A DNA stretch of 64,000 nt, from contig JAAOMR010000081.1 of NCBI GenBank assembly GCA_018853935.1, positions 1 through 64,000 on the forward strand. Direction: 5' to 3'. The notes below the pieces were generated by a model. The model was given only the letters and a program-made list of their open reading frames with translations, was not told where the DNA came from and made no database searches. Each line of letters opens with the position of its first letter. Position 1 is the first letter of the stretch. This document shows, in pieces, positions 1 through 9,403 of the stretch. Source of the stretch: Acidithiobacillus ferrivorans. Its GTDB lineage: Bacteria; Pseudomonadota; Gammaproteobacteria; Acidithiobacillales; Acidithiobacillaceae. The position numbers and the translations under genes were made by a program.

Positions 1-1
1 C

Positions 2-1606
2 GTGCATCCCATCACGCTCTCGCGTTTCGGTTTGTACAGTGCGCTGGATTTCGTGGAAGCCATCGGGCGGATTCAGGACAGCCTACGCGAACATGTGGCG
101 GCTAACGCTATCCAGTATTGGGGGTTGAACCGCCTCTCCGTACCCTCGCTGCTTTCCTTTGATGTGCTTAAAAAAGCGTTTAAAAGCCGAATTGCCCTTG
201 CTCCGGATAACACGCTAGACAAGGAAACCCGGCGGGCATGGACCGCGCTCAAATGGTGTCTGGAACAGTATGCGGCCATCTGCACCGGAGGTGAATTCTG
301 GTACGGCAGGCGTACACAGGGCGGCATCCGTTTCCGCCTGTTTATGGGGGACTCCAACACTGCGGAGGCATGGACCGATGGGGCCTCCTATATTGCCATC
401 GACCGTAAACAGGTCTTGTCATTAAAAACAAAACCCATGGAAACGGCGATGAAGATTTTCAGTCTCGTGGAGCATGAGATTTCCCACCAGGGCGATAGCC
501 TCTCCTGCGGACATGACGAAGTGTTTTATCAGCGTTTTCACGACCTGGTGTTGGAGCACGCGGCCGTGCGTCAGAAATTCCTGTACATCTGGCTCAAAAA
601 ATACACTTCCAGCATGGAGAATGCGGGTAAAAAGCCGTCTGGCGTGGCCTGGCGCGAGCGCCTACTGCAGGAGCGCATGGGTAATGGCCGGGTTAAAAAT
701 GGACTTGGAAAGGGTCTCGTCTCCTCTGAAGATGCCATGCTACGCCTGGCATTGGAGGTGTCCATGCCGGTCGAATCTGATACAGATATGCAGTGGATAA
801 ATGCCGAAAATCTCCGCCTGATCAACGCAGGGTTGTGCCCGCCCCCACCGGCGTGGGAGATATTGGTGCGGGATTCTGAAAAGCAGTTGGCGGAAGATCG
901 CAATGGGGCGCGTGCAAAAGACTTGGAAGGCCGATTGGAAGGTGATTCATGGGCGGAAATGATCGCACAGGATGACGCAAGAGATCGCCAGTGGTATGCC
1001 GACGTGTTAGGCATCCAGCCAGAAGAACTTCCCGATGCCGCTTTTAATTGGTATCAGATCGTTGTTGAGCCGCATTATGGCGATCCAGAGTTGATAGCCA
1101 AAAGGGAAGACTTGATACGGTCTGCATGGTATGGGGATAGCGACAGATTCAAAATACCGAAACCATGGGAACACACAACCAAAAAAAGCGAAAACAGTGC
1201 CGCGTGTTATGCGGCATGGTTTGCGCTGCCAGAAGCACTTTTTGATGCGCCAGCCGTTGAGTGGCTGGATCAACACAGTGAATTTCCCAATGATTGCCTG
1301 AAAATGGCCATAGATCAAAAACTCTGGGAGAAGCCTGTAGCGGAGCAAAATTTAATCATTGATCAATGCATGCAGGGGATCATGGCTAAAATGGATGCGG
1401 ATGTTCGCCATGATGAGGAGTGGGATGAATGGGTGCGCGAGCAGGAAGCTGCCGCCATAGAAAAAACAGAAAGAGCAGAACGCATCCCGGAGGATTTGAT
1501 CCCTTATGTTCAGGATGGCGAAACCCGCTGGACTATCGAGCACAACGCGTCGGCGGCGGGATTCCTGGATATACTGGACTATTTGCAGTGGCGCGAAAAC
1601 CAATAA
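2..1606 (+). CDS. HExxH-motif protein, 5' end outside the window
   Basis: The frame is open from the window edge with no upstream stop, so the GTG at base 2 need not be the true start and the protein is probably longer. About 534 residues are visible. Near residues 157-162 lies VEHEISH, followed by GHDEVFYQRFHD; an HExxH with a downstream histidine/aspartate patch suits a zinc-dependent hydrolase or a structural metal site. The C-terminal half is acidic, rich in charged helices and Trp. No other domain is recognised. It is followed by a 206-bp gap and pilD. Function unknown; the metalloprotease idea rests only on the short motif. Confidence 0.6.
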   Translation: MHPITLSRFGLYSALDFVEAIGRIQDSLREHVAANAIQYWGLNRLSVPSLLSFDVLKKAFKSRIALAPDNTLDKETRRAWTALKWCLEQYAAICTGGEFWYGRRTQGGIRFRLFMGDSNTAEAWTDGASYIAIDRKQVLSLKTKPMETAMKIFSLVEHEISHQGDSLSCGHDEVFYQRFHDLVLEHAAVRQKFLYIWLKKYTSSMENAGKKPSGVAWRERLLQERMGNGRVKNGLGKGLVSSEDAMLRLALEVSMPVESDTDMQWINAENLRLINAGLCPPPPAWEILVRDSEKQLAEDRNGARAKDLEGRLEGDSWAEMIAQDDARDRQWYADVLGIQPEELPDAAFNWYQIVVEPHYGDPELIAKREDLIRSAWYGDSDRFKIPKPWEHTTKKSENSAACYAAWFALPEALFDAPAVEWLDQHSEFPNDCLKMAIDQKLWEKPVAEQNLIIDQCMQGIMAKMDADVRHDEEWDEWVREQEAAAIEKTERAERIPEDLIPYVQDGETRWTIEHNASAAGFLDILDYLQWRENQ

Positions 1607-1812
1607 AACAAATAAGGTTCCGTCATATTTTTCATGAAAGACATAGGAAAAAACATGGTTAAACAGATAAGTACCTGGAGATGCCAGATCACGTTAATGC
1701 TAAAGCTACTGACCAGCCGTTCTGCGTTGGCTGCCTGGCGGGTAGTGGGCCGGTATACGATGACACCGTCACGTGACAACAATGGGTTTTCCCGTGCATA
1801 TCGAGCGGCGCA

Positions 1813-2598
1813 ATGAGTGCAGCCTACATCTTGATCGCGCTGCTGGGCTTGCTCATCGGCAGCTTCCTTAATGTGGTGGTACATCGGGTGCCTAGCGGCG
1901 AATCCATCATCCATCCCGCGTCGCACTGCCCGCTCTGTGGCCATCTACTGCGGCCCTGGGAAAATATCCCGGTCCTGAGCTGGCTGATGTTGCGTGGCCG
2001 CTGCCATGGTTGTGGCAACCCTATTGCTTGGCGTTATCCTGCGCTGGAACTCCTGACCGGCCTGCTCAGTCTGGTGGTCGTCGGACAACTGGGCCTCACC
2101 TGGCAACTGATCCCGGCCCTGGTTTTAACCTGGGTACTGCTGGCACTGGCCATCATTGATCTGGAGACGCAACTGTTGCCAGATCGTATTACCAAACCTG
2201 CACTGTTGATTGGATTACTGCTGAATGGATCAGCACTTGTATGTCCGGGAATCGCTCTGGTGACGCCCCTGGATGCGTTACTTGGTGCATGCGTTGGCTA
2301 CGGCAGTCTGTGGTTGCTGGCTACAGTATATCATCGGGCAACCGGGCAGCATGGCATGGGCGGCGGTGATCTCAAATTGCTCGCTTTGATCGGTGCCTGG
2401 CTGGGCTGGCAAGCGGTCTTTTTAACCCTGTTTATTGCGGCACTGAGTGGCGGCTTAGTCGCTCTGAGCTTTCTGCTGCGCGGCAAGGGACGGGACTATG
2501 CCATGCCCTTTGGTCCTTACCTGGCACTGGGGGGCTGGCTCATGCTGCTGTGGCCACAAGCCATTCTCTCGGGTTATCTACACCTGCTTGGTTCCTGA
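1813..2598 (+). CDS. pilD: type IV prepilin peptidase/N-methyltransferase
   Basis: Integral membrane aspartyl protease that cleaves the leader of type IV prepilins and methylates the new N-terminus. The 261-residue length is usual. The cytoplasmic zinc loop has two CxxC pairs (C39/C42 and C64/C67). The two catalytic aspartates are D116 in AIIDLETQ and D186 in GMGGGDLK. Several hydrophobic segments follow. The ATG overlaps by 4 nt the end of a 60-codon ORF (1634-1816) of unknown reality. Its substrates would be the prepilins encoded from 3996, 17299, 18514, 59416 and 59748. It is the only peptidase gene of this class in the window, so it may serve both pilus loci. Confidence 0.95.
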   Translation: MSAAYILIALLGLLIGSFLNVVVHRVPSGESIIHPASHCPLCGHLLRPWENIPVLSWLMLRGRCHGCGNPIAWRYPALELLTGLLSLVVVGQLGLTWQLIPALVLTWVLLALAIIDLETQLLPDRITKPALLIGLLLNGSALVCPGIALVTPLDALLGACVGYGSLWLLATVYHRATGQHGMGGGDLKLLALIGAWLGWQAVFLTLFIAALSGGLVALSFLLRGKGRDYAMPFGPYLALGGWLMLLWPQAILSGYLHLLGS

Positions 2599-2728
2599 AT
2601 GGCCAGCAGCTTAGGCGCCGAAACGATCAACACAGAATGCGGCAAGGTACCTGCAACACAAATTTCCTTCCGGAGTGCACACCTGTAGCTGAGACTTGGC
2701 GTAAAATCATCATTAAGGAGTAACCCCA

Positions 2729-3592
2729 TTGGATGCAAATATTATTCACGAGAAGCTTGAAAGCGCATGCCGTCTGCATCCCCATGGATCGCTGAGCATC
2801 ACTGTCTCCGTTGGCGCACCAATAATTGTGGAGGGCGACACAGGCACCGCCATCATGGAAGAAGGAAAACCTATAACCAGTCGTGACGTCATGCAAATGC
2901 AAACAAAACTCGTGGGCATGAACAATACCCAGCAATACCAGCAACTGTACGCAAACGGACATCTCCACACGGCCGTTTCTGTGCCTGATCTAGGGCGATT
3001 TAATGCGAGCTGCATTATCCAACGCAGCGTCCCGAGCTTTGTTTTTCGGCGGGTCCCAGCATCTTCGGAAATACCAAGCCTCAATATTGATATTGCGAAT
3101 GACTTCTTCACGAATTGGATAGCTCACCCGGCCAGAGGCATTATCAACCTGAACGGAGATAGCGCTCGAACAATCAGCACCGTGGCTGCCGCCATCCTTC
3201 AGCAATGGAGCCTTCGAGAAAACGGACAGCACAGAGCGGTTACCATTGAACAGCCTCTTTGTTACCTGCAAAACTCGACCAACAAGATAATCGATCAAAT
3301 CGAAATAGGCGTCGATTCGCCAAGTTTAGAAAACGCACTAAAAGGTGTCGCCCAGCAAGACCCAGATATAGTCTTTATCGACGATATGGACGTAATCTCT
3401 GAAAACGCTGTTGGTGTAATTGGTCGTCTGGTTCGGCAAGGCACGATCTGCCTGTTGGCCGCACCAACATACCGTAGCGTTAGGAAACTCTCCAAGGAAG
3501 ACGCCGTACTGAATTCAGTGATAGGTTCAGTGCATGCCTCCCACAATGATCAAGGATATCAACTCGCCCTTGCACAGGCCGGGATCATTTAG
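2729..3592 (+). CDS. PilT-like protein without a P-loop (degenerate retraction ATPase paralogue)
   Basis: The 287 residues follow the PilT layout. The N-terminal part contains SITVSVGAPIIVEGDTG, which corresponds to the SAG..P.....G region of PilT. Residues about 195-225 contain EIGVDSPSLENALKGVAQQD then PDIVFIDDMD, matching the REVG...F..AL...D and Walker B blocks of PilT. Where PilT has GPTGSGKST this protein has GIINLNGDSARTIST, so the Walker A lysine is absent and ATP hydrolysis is unlikely. The start is TTG at 2729, chosen because AAGGAG lies 8 nt upstream; no better ATG exists in frame. A terminator follows, separating it from pilA. It may be a regulatory or structural partner of the motors. 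Confidence 0.72.
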   Translation: MDANIIHEKLESACRLHPHGSLSITVSVGAPIIVEGDTGTAIMEEGKPITSRDVMQMQTKLVGMNNTQQYQQLYANGHLHTAVSVPDLGRFNASCIIQRSVPSFVFRRVPASSEIPSLNIDIANDFFTNWIAHPARGIINLNGDSARTISTVAAAILQQWSLRENGQHRAVTIEQPLCYLQNSTNKIIDQIEIGVDSPSLENALKGVAQQDPDIVFIDDMDVISENAVGVIGRLVRQGTICLLAAPTYRSVRKLSKEDAVLNSVIGSVHASHNDQGYQLALAQAGII

Positions 3593-3627
3593 CCTAAAGC
3601 CGCACAAACAAAAAAACAAAAAAACAT

Positions 3628-3666
3628 ATAGCTTGCCAGAAAACAATTCTGGCAAGCTATTTTTTA
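3628..3666 (+). terminator. Rho-independent terminator upstream of the major pilin gene
   Basis: A 14-bp perfect inverted repeat (3628-3641 with 3647-3660, 5-nt loop) is followed by a T-run at 3661-3665. It ends the pilD/PilT-like transcript and leaves pilA to its own promoter. The remaining gap to 3995 has no gene I can support; no clear -35/-10 or sigma54 site was recognised there. Confidence 0.9.
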
Positions 3667-3995
3667 TCCACTGATACCCGACGAACTTCTGCTTACTTCT
3701 TCTGCAATCGCTTCATAACGGGATACATCACTGCCCTATGCCGTCCATAATGGGTTGCTCGATCACCAAGTATGCAAGTGGGCTAGCAGTATTCGCGTAA
3801 CGTGACATCATGGTTTTGGACTCGGTCAAACTACGCTGCCAGGTATCTAGCAAACGTAATGTTAGATACCAACCCCTGTGACCTCAAGAAGATCCACCAA
3901 CCCTTCCTGTGCACCAGAACACCTCCAAAAATAGGGGCTTCCGCCCTGCATACAATGAAACGTCAATCCTGACATTGCATGCAAAGGTTATGGCC

Positions 3996-4616
3996 ATGAG
4001 TAAAATCGCAAAATCGAGCTCACACTCGGTAGTATCAAAACAGGGGGGCTTTACCCTGATCGAATTGATGATTGTTATTGCAATCATCGGCATTTTGGCG
4101 GCTATCGCCATCCCGCAGTATGAGAAGTATATCTCATCTGCACAGGGCGGCGACGTTGCTGCAAATTTCCGTAATGCGATCAGCGGCTCAGCCAGCGCAG
4201 TGGCAGCCGCACAGGCAGGGCAAACCACTATCGTATCCAGCACCGCCGGAACCGTGAACACCAAAGCAGTACTCAGTCCATTGGCAGCTGACCCGCTGGG
4301 TGGCGAAGCCGCTGCGTATGCTTATAACGTTACAACTTCCACAGTCCCAGGTGAAATTGGTGTGTTGAGTGACGCTACGGTTCCCGGGCAGATCTCTTCT
4401 CCCCAGAAAAAACCGTATTACCTGATAAACGTGAATCTTGATGGCACTGTCGGCACCAACTCCACTGCTGCTACGGACGCGGCTGACGCAATCCAGAAAG
4501 ACTTCCCAGGTGCATGCGGTACCGTTGGAACCGCCTTGGCCAATCCGTTTACCGGCACTTGCTCCGTTTATATCAGTGTTAACGGTGCTATTGACCCTGG
4601 CGCCACTGCTCCTTAA
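3996..4616 (+). CDS. pilA: major type IV pilin
   Basis: Precursor of the pilus fibre subunit. The start at 3996 (MSKIAK) is chosen because AAAGG lies 8 nt upstream; an in-frame ATG two codons earlier is too close to it. The leader is 18 residues and ends in GG; cleavage before Phe gives a mature N-terminus [20 protein letters not shown] with Glu at +5 and the N-terminal helix typical of type IVa pilins. The globular part is Ala/Thr/Gly-rich. Two C-terminal cysteines (in PGACGTVG and TGTCSVY) could form the usual D-loop disulfide. It is flanked by terminators, as expected for a highly expressed subunit gene. Confidence 0.93.
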   Translation: MSKIAKSSSHSVVSKQGGFTLIELMIVIAIIGILAAIAIPQYEKYISSAQGGDVAANFRNAISGSASAVAAAQAGQTTIVSSTAGTVNTKAVLSPLAADPLGGEAAAYAYNVTTSTVPGEIGVLSDATVPGQISSPQKKPYYLINVNLDGTVGTNSTAATDAADAIQKDFPGACGTVGTALANPFTGTCSVYISVNGAIDPGATAP

Positions 4617-4631
4617 GTAACTGTTTGGTTC

Positions 4632-4702
4632 GCCCCAGCAATGGGGCCAACTGAAAAGGAGAGGATCCATTTCACGGCGCAGCCATTGGCTTGCGCCTTT
4701 TT
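4632..4702 (+). terminator. tandem hairpins after pilA, possible attenuator
   Basis: A first stem GCCCC/GGGGC lies at 4632-4647. A second, GGCGCA (4676-4681) pairing with TGCGCC (4692-4697), is followed directly by five T (4698-4702). The second looks like an intrinsic terminator. It sits before the ribosome site of the next gene, so it would reduce transcription from pilA into the downstream assembly genes. Confidence 0.65.
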
Positions 4703-4715
4703 AAGGGGTGAAAGC

Positions 4716-5297
4716 ATGCTTGTACATCCTACAGTCTGGTCTTGGTTGCATCTGGAATGGCTCTGGTTTTTAGCTACGCCACTCCCAAATTACCTTTCCA
4801 ATATCACGGTATGGGAAGGAGCCGTCCTGCCTGGAACAGTTACCACTGCGCTCATCCTTAAATACTGGCGCCAGGCCAAAGACAAGCAAATCGTTACCGG
4901 TTTCACGCTGTTCGCCGTAACCGTTGGAATTCACACCCAATACTGGGGTTCTACCGGACTGCATATCTTCACCGGAAGCATCATTATTTGGCCGACACTG
5001 GCCTTTTTGTTGGGGAACCGATTTCCATGGCCATTAGCTTATGCACTAGCGTTCATTGGTACAGTCTTGCCGGACTTGTATGGTGCCGGAGCAGCAGCAC
5101 AGTGGACCAGTGGCTGGTTTTACGGGGTCGGCGGTGCAGGCTTTCAGGACGGAGATTTCGTCACCCCACTACTAGCCGGATTCGCCTCAGGAATCACCCA
5201 TGTCATTGGGGAAGCTGCACGAAAGCGTGGATATTTTCTTGGCGTATCGCATACCCACAGTATGGAATTGCCAGAGAGCGTCACTGAAAAAATATAA
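4716..5297 (+). CDS. polytopic membrane protein of the pilus locus, unknown function
   Basis: About 193 residues with five or six hydrophobic segments, for example ITVWEGAVLPGTVTTALIL and IFTGSIIIWPTLAFLLG. The start at 4716 is chosen because AAGGGG lies about 7 nt upstream; the frame continues open upstream to 4641 but without a ribosome site. The C-terminus is polar, with a GVSHTHS stretch. It lies between pilA and pilC and is presumably co-regulated with them. I recognise no family. Confidence 0.72.
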   Translation: MLVHPTVWSWLHLEWLWFLATPLPNYLSNITVWEGAVLPGTVTTALILKYWRQAKDKQIVTGFTLFAVTVGIHTQYWGSTGLHIFTGSIIIWPTLAFLLGNRFPWPLAYALAFIGTVLPDLYGAGAAAQWTSGWFYGVGGAGFQDGDFVTPLLAGFASGITHVIGEAARKRGYFLGVSHTHSMELPESVTEKI

Positions 5298-5351
5298 TTC
5301 GCCTACGAAACATTTAAAACACCTGACACCGTAAATCACTAGGGGTACCAC

Positions 5352-6410
5352 ATGCATCTAAACCGAAAAGAAGTCATGTTTTTCACTAGGCAAATGGTCT
5401 CGTTGCTTTCGGCAGGGCTGCCTTTTGCAGAAGCTCTTGAATCACTGGTTGACTCCGCAACTAGCGAAAACCAGCGCCAATACATGCAAGAATTCTATCT
5501 CGGCGCTATGGCTGGGCGTACGGTCTACAGCTTATTCGCAGAAAGATCTCGCGAGTTTCCACCAGTCTACCTGGCGATGGTAAAAGCTGGCGATGAGTCA
5601 GGAACATTACCAGAGGCGATGAGCCGTGTGGCCACCATGCTGGATCGACAGAACAAAACTCGACAAATGGCCACAAGCGCCATGACATACCCAGCAATAG
5701 TCGTGGTAATCACCATCGGCGTATTCATCATTATGCTGGAGAAGGTTATCCCAGTTTTTGCGCATCTTTATCATTCTGCGCACATGAAGTTGCCGGCAAT
5801 AACAGAGTCCGTGCTGGACCTTAGCAGCATTCTTCGCCATGACGGAATTTTATTGCTCGCCCTGATCCTGGGTATGACCGGTGCATTCCACGCCTATTTT
5901 AATCGAAGTAGCGGAGGGATTTATCTGCGAGATCGGGTACTGCTACGCATGCCTATTATAGGGCCTTTACTACAGGCGACCATCATGGCCCGTATTGCCG
6001 CATTGTTGGCCGGATTATACAAGGCAGGCGTGCCGATAGTTGAAGCGCTGCAACTGGCTGCCAATGCTGCGGGCAATGCACTGTTCCAGATTGCACTGGA
6101 GGACGCTGCCGAGTCAGTCATGATGGGGCAAACCATTTCAGCCGCCATGATAGAAGCTTCCCCAGACAACACCTTCAGCAAGGTGTTTTTCCAAATGCTC
6201 AAATCAGGAGAAGCGACAGGTCGCATTGATGAAATGATGAATAACATGTCCACATTTTATACAGAAGCAGCAGAACGCTCATCGGAACGTATCAAGGCAT
6301 TGGTAGAGCCTGTGATGCTGGTCATTATGGGTGTGTTGGTGACCTATTTCCTGATTGCCATGTATATGCCAATGCTGGACATGGGTAAAGCTGTGCTCAA
6401 ACAAGGATGA
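5352..6410 (+). CDS. pilC: inner-membrane pilus platform protein PilC (GspF family), short form
   Basis: Core inner-membrane protein that couples the PilB and PilT motors to pilin insertion and removal. At 352 residues it lacks the N-terminal cytoplasmic extension of the usual ~400-residue PilC (compare the 427-residue paralogue at 57200). Both T2SF repeats are visible: FTRQMVSLLSAGLPFAEALE near the N-terminus and MARIAALLAGLYKAGVPIVE about 210 residues later, each followed by a GDESGTLPEAM or SGEATGRIDEM motif. Three hydrophobic segments are present, the last at the C-terminus (VEPVMLVIMGVLVTYFLIA). Its end overlaps the next gene by ATGA. Confidence 0.93.
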   Translation: MHLNRKEVMFFTRQMVSLLSAGLPFAEALESLVDSATSENQRQYMQEFYLGAMAGRTVYSLFAERSREFPPVYLAMVKAGDESGTLPEAMSRVATMLDRQNKTRQMATSAMTYPAIVVVITIGVFIIMLEKVIPVFAHLYHSAHMKLPAITESVLDLSSILRHDGILLLALILGMTGAFHAYFNRSSGGIYLRDRVLLRMPIIGPLLQATIMARIAALLAGLYKAGVPIVEALQLAANAAGNALFQIALEDAAESVMMGQTISAAMIEASPDNTFSKVFFQMLKSGEATGRIDEMMNNMSTFYTEAAERSSERIKALVEPVMLVIMGVLVTYFLIAMYMPMLDMGKAVLKQG

Positions 6411-7072
6411 GAAAACACATGCTTCGTCCCCTGTTACTCCCAATGTTTTTTTTGACGGTAGGGTTCGGCCATGCAGGCACCATATACCTGTGTCACCCAA
6501 CCCATGGGGCACCGCTGTTGACCCAGCGCCCGTGCGGAAAGGCATTTTTCCGATACACGCAGCCCAGCAGTTCCGTTGAGCCAGCCTATTTGCGCCAATG
6601 GATGCCACCAATCAAGCCCGCAACAAACGTGCCGTCTTCAGAGCAAACGAACCCAGCGCGCAACCTGGGAGCACAAAGCGTCAAGACGGCTATCAGCGTA
6701 GCCTCAAAACGTTACAATGTTCCGAAATGGCTAATTAAATCTGTAGTTCAAGTAGAATCTGGCGGCAACAGCCAAGCCATTTCACCGAAAGGTGCTGACG
6801 GGGTCATGCAACTTATGCCCGCAACCGCGGCCAGGTATGGTGTCCATGATGTGTTCTCTGTTCGGCAAAATGTAGATGCGGGCACGCGTTATCTTCATCA
6901 CTTGCTACATTGGTCAAAAGGTTCTGTCCCATTAGCACTCGCTGCCTATAACGCGGGACCTCAAGCAGTCCTCCATTACGGGGGGATACCCCCTTATACC
7001 CAAACCATGCGCTATGTGCCGAAGGTGTTGGCCTTGGCTGCGCAAGCTTACGCAAAGGAAACTCAGCGATGA
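6407..7072 (+). CDS. lytic transglycosylase (SLT family), pilus-associated
   Basis: Periplasmic murein hydrolase, likely opening peptidoglycan for pilus assembly. A signal peptide is followed by a ~75-residue low-complexity linker, then an SLT domain from about residue 90. The catalytic glutamate is in QVESGGNSQA (about residue 117). GADGVMQLMPATA and AYNAGPQAV are the other conserved blocks of goose-lysozyme-like transglycosylases. The ATG overlaps the pilC stop (ATGA). Such enzymes are standard in conjugative and thin-pilus systems and less usual inside a PilMNOPQ locus. Confidence 0.9.
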   Translation: MRKHMLRPLLLPMFFLTVGFGHAGTIYLCHPTHGAPLLTQRPCGKAFFRYTQPSSSVEPAYLRQWMPPIKPATNVPSSEQTNPARNLGAQSVKTAISVASKRYNVPKWLIKSVVQVESGGNSQAISPKGADGVMQLMPATAARYGVHDVFSVRQNVDAGTRYLHHLLHWSKGSVPLALAAYNAGPQAVLHYGGIPPYTQTMRYVPKVLALAAQAYAKETQR

Positions 7073-7593
7073 GACAATGTCGTAAACAGATAACCAATTG
7101 GATTATGATAGGGTTTGGATGTGGCATAGCCTTCACTGCAGAAGCCACTCCGCTCGCACAGCATTCACAGAAATCAAGGGCTCCACAAGTAGCATCTGTA
7201 CACCATCTAGCCCATGCGCTTCACTACAATCCTATCCCCGTATTACATCGGCCGAACCCATTTCGTCGTCTGGTACTCAACCCTTTCCTATTGCGGCACC
7301 CGAACAGTCCATTGCAGAACTATGCCACTCGGAATATCGCTGTCACAGGCGTTTTCAAATTGCGTGGAGAATGGCGAGCCCTACTGCAATTGCCAAATCA
7401 CATTAATTATCCGGCTGGAATTGGTGCCCTGGTCGGCAAAAGTGGCGGGCATATCGTCAAAATACAGGCCAAGAGGTACGGGTTTCCGCAAGTAACCATA
7501 TTGGCCCCTAAATATGCGGTTGGCCATCATCTGGTTTATCACCGAATAATTCTCCACGATCTAAACGCGCCGAGGTCTCATGTCACTCCCTAA
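7069..7593 (+). CDS. pilP: PilP-like periplasmic alignment protein
   Basis: The 174 residues begin with a hydrophobic signal segment (IMIGFGCGIAFTAEA) without a lipobox cysteine. Residues about 75-140 read NYATRNIAVTGVFKLRGEWR then an A..Q.P.....GIGALVGKSGGHIVKI stretch, which matches the PilP fold (L.L.G.......AL......V....G...G...G.I). PilP links the inner-membrane PilNO complex to the PilQ secretin. It overlaps the previous gene by ATGA and the next by 14 nt. PilP is assigned from this weak similarity plus position. Confidence 0.68.
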   Translation: MRQCRKQITNWIMIGFGCGIAFTAEATPLAQHSQKSRAPQVASVHHLAHALHYNPIPVLHRPNPFRRLVLNPFLLRHPNSPLQNYATRNIAVTGVFKLRGEWRALLQLPNHINYPAGIGALVGKSGGHIVKIQAKRYGFPQVTILAPKYAVGHHLVYHRIILHDLNAPRSHVTP

Positions 7594-9403
7594 ACTATTT
7601 TCAAAATCCCGGTACCCTTCCGCTGTTATTGAGATGCGCGATGGCCAATGTGTGGCTAGTTTCTGTGACGCTCGTCGCCAATGCTACACAGAACGGTGGG
7701 GTGCGGAGCGCGGCACTGGATTAGCAGCAACTGGCGCTCAATTGTCCGTTTACTTTGCCAGGCATGACATCTCGACCACACGGTCACCGGTGATCTTCCT
7801 GCTGCCCGCCTCGATTGTTGTTGAATCTAGGATTGCCGAACTGGATTACCGAAAGCATTTCACTAATGCCGGAACATGGGAAACCCGAGACCTGCTGCTA
7901 GGTGCTCGTGCGCCCACCGCCGGATGGATACCTAACGGCGTTACGTCGAAAGCTATGGACTGGAGACGTGAAAATGGGGGGTTACGGGTTTGTGGCACAT
8001 CCGGAGGGTCCGGTTTCTCACCCTACATCACTCTCGCCGACACTGCTCACCTTCCATCAAATAAAGCATACTGGATCCCCGTATTATCAGCTGCACGCTT
8101 ATTGGCCCCTGATGGCGAATGGATGCTATTGGTAAATGAACACGGATCAGAAATTGACCTGAACCTCCACTCATTGCTACGCGGTGCGGTAGATAACGCA
8201 CAGATCCATGTGCCCAAGCCAGCAAAATTCATGGAATTGGCTGAAGACGGTGGAACTGTCACTGCATCTGAGGACTGGATGACTCAGGCTCTACTTCTCT
8301 TGAGGCAGCAGGGGGTAGATAGCACTACCTGTAACATCCTAATCCGTAGTGATGCGGGCCAAGAACGCGCCGAGCAAATGGTGGTTGATCTACAAGCCCA
8401 TTCCTCATTTCCAGTGTGCAAAGCCATCGCTGACGACGCTATAACCAGTGCAGTGGCTCAGGCATTCGCCTCAGATCAAAAGTTTCTGGAGCAAAGTCCA
8501 GTTTGGCTCCCAAGCTTCAGTGACTGGCGGTTACGTTACTTCAATGACCGGCTTCAGCATCTGTCTCGGCGGGTGGTCTTTGCTGCCGTTGTTGGTGCGG
8601 TCATAGGCGGCGCTACATTAGCTGCGACTGTCGTCAAATGGCAAATGAGCCAACAACAAACCTACCAAATCAAGGACCAATGGCACTCAGCACAGGGCAG
8701 ACGTAACGCTATGTTGGATATAGTACGGCTGAACCGTATCAACATCGTTAAAATAGAGAAAATTAACACACTGATTGCTGCCAGGAACCGTGCAGGCATA
8801 CTGTTGGACACCCTCGCCAAGGGAATCCCAGACGATGCCGTTATTCACAAGTTGGAGTGGCGCGCCAAAGGACTGCTGTATATACAAGGCTCCGCTTTCA
8901 GCCCAATCACCGTAGCCAGGCTAGTCGCGAAGCTCAGCCGTACACAGATGGTTAGCAAAGTCACTATACGGGATATTTCCAGCACTCAGCAGGATGGTGT
9001 CAGGATTTATAAATTTCGGATTCATGCCACCTTGAAGGATGACACAGCCACCAAACTACCTCTCTTCATTCATGGTTTGCCAGTTCCGCCACCGCGGGCC
9101 TTGGTCTTGCCAGCGCCTGTTTCTATGACATACCCACCACTCCAATACCCTGCCGCTTTGCCTCCAGGTTATCGAATGTTACCACCACCTCCTACGATGC
9201 CAGCCGGCCCACCTCCCCTGGCTTATCCAGGGGCGCCGATACCGGCCCAGATGCCCCAGGCAACACCACCATTACAAGGGGGAACCGGATATCCGCAACC
9301 AATGAATGAACCGATGCCAGGTGCGGAAACAATGCTGACAAGACCACAAATACCACAGAGCGGTTTACCAAACGGATTAAATGAGGTCCCTCAACATGGC
9401 TAG
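7580..9403 (+). CDS. PilM-PilN fusion with proline-rich C-terminal tail
   Basis: Residues 1 to about 325 look like a PilM/GspL-type actin-fold cytoplasmic domain (VIEMRDGQCVASF start; VIFLLPASIVVESRIAELDY). A single membrane segment at about 333-353 (VVFAAVVGAVIGGATLAATV) is followed by a coiled region and a PilN-type domain, AGILLDTLAKGIPDDAVIHK then LLYIQGSAFSPITVARLVAK (about 410-480). The last ~115 residues are a Pro/Met-rich low-complexity tail. PilM and PilN are separate proteins in canonical type IVa systems; GspL of type II secretion has a similar fused architecture. It would anchor PilO and PilP to the cytoplasmic motor platform. Confidence 0.8.
   Translation: MSLPKLFSKSRYPSAVIEMRDGQCVASFCDARRQCYTERWGAERGTGLAATGAQLSVYFARHDISTTRSPVIFLLPASIVVESRIAELDYRKHFTNAGTWETRDLLLGARAPTAGWIPNGVTSKAMDWRRENGGLRVCGTSGGSGFSPYITLADTAHLPSNKAYWIPVLSAARLLAPDGEWMLLVNEHGSEIDLNLHSLLRGAVDNAQIHVPKPAKFMELAEDGGTVTASEDWMTQALLLLRQQGVDSTTCNILIRSDAGQERAEQMVVDLQAHSSFPVCKAIADDAITSAVAQAFASDQKFLEQSPVWLPSFSDWRLRYFNDRLQHLSRRVVFAAVVGAVIGGATLAATVVKWQMSQQQTYQIKDQWHSAQGRRNAMLDIVRLNRINIVKIEKINTLIAARNRAGILLDTLAKGIPDDAVIHKLEWRAKGLLYIQGSAFSPITVARLVAKLSRTQMVSKVTIRDISSTQQDGVRIYKFRIHATLKDDTATKLPLFIHGLPVPPPRALVLPAPVSMTYPPLQYPAALPPGYRMLPPPPTMPAGPPPLAYPGAPIPAQMPQATPPLQGGTGYPQPMNEPMPGAETMLTRPQIPQSGLPNGLNEVPQHG

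Noticed and set aside
1634-1816. 60-codon ORF coupled to pilD by ATGA
   Set aside because: Codon content is mixed, there is no ribosome site, and no motif was seen; it is left as a note under pilD.
3884-3995. sigma54-type promoter upstream of pilA
   Set aside because: pilA is sigma54-dependent in several proteobacteria, but I find no TGGCAC-N5-TTGC here; only a weak TACAAT at about 3950 without a good -35.
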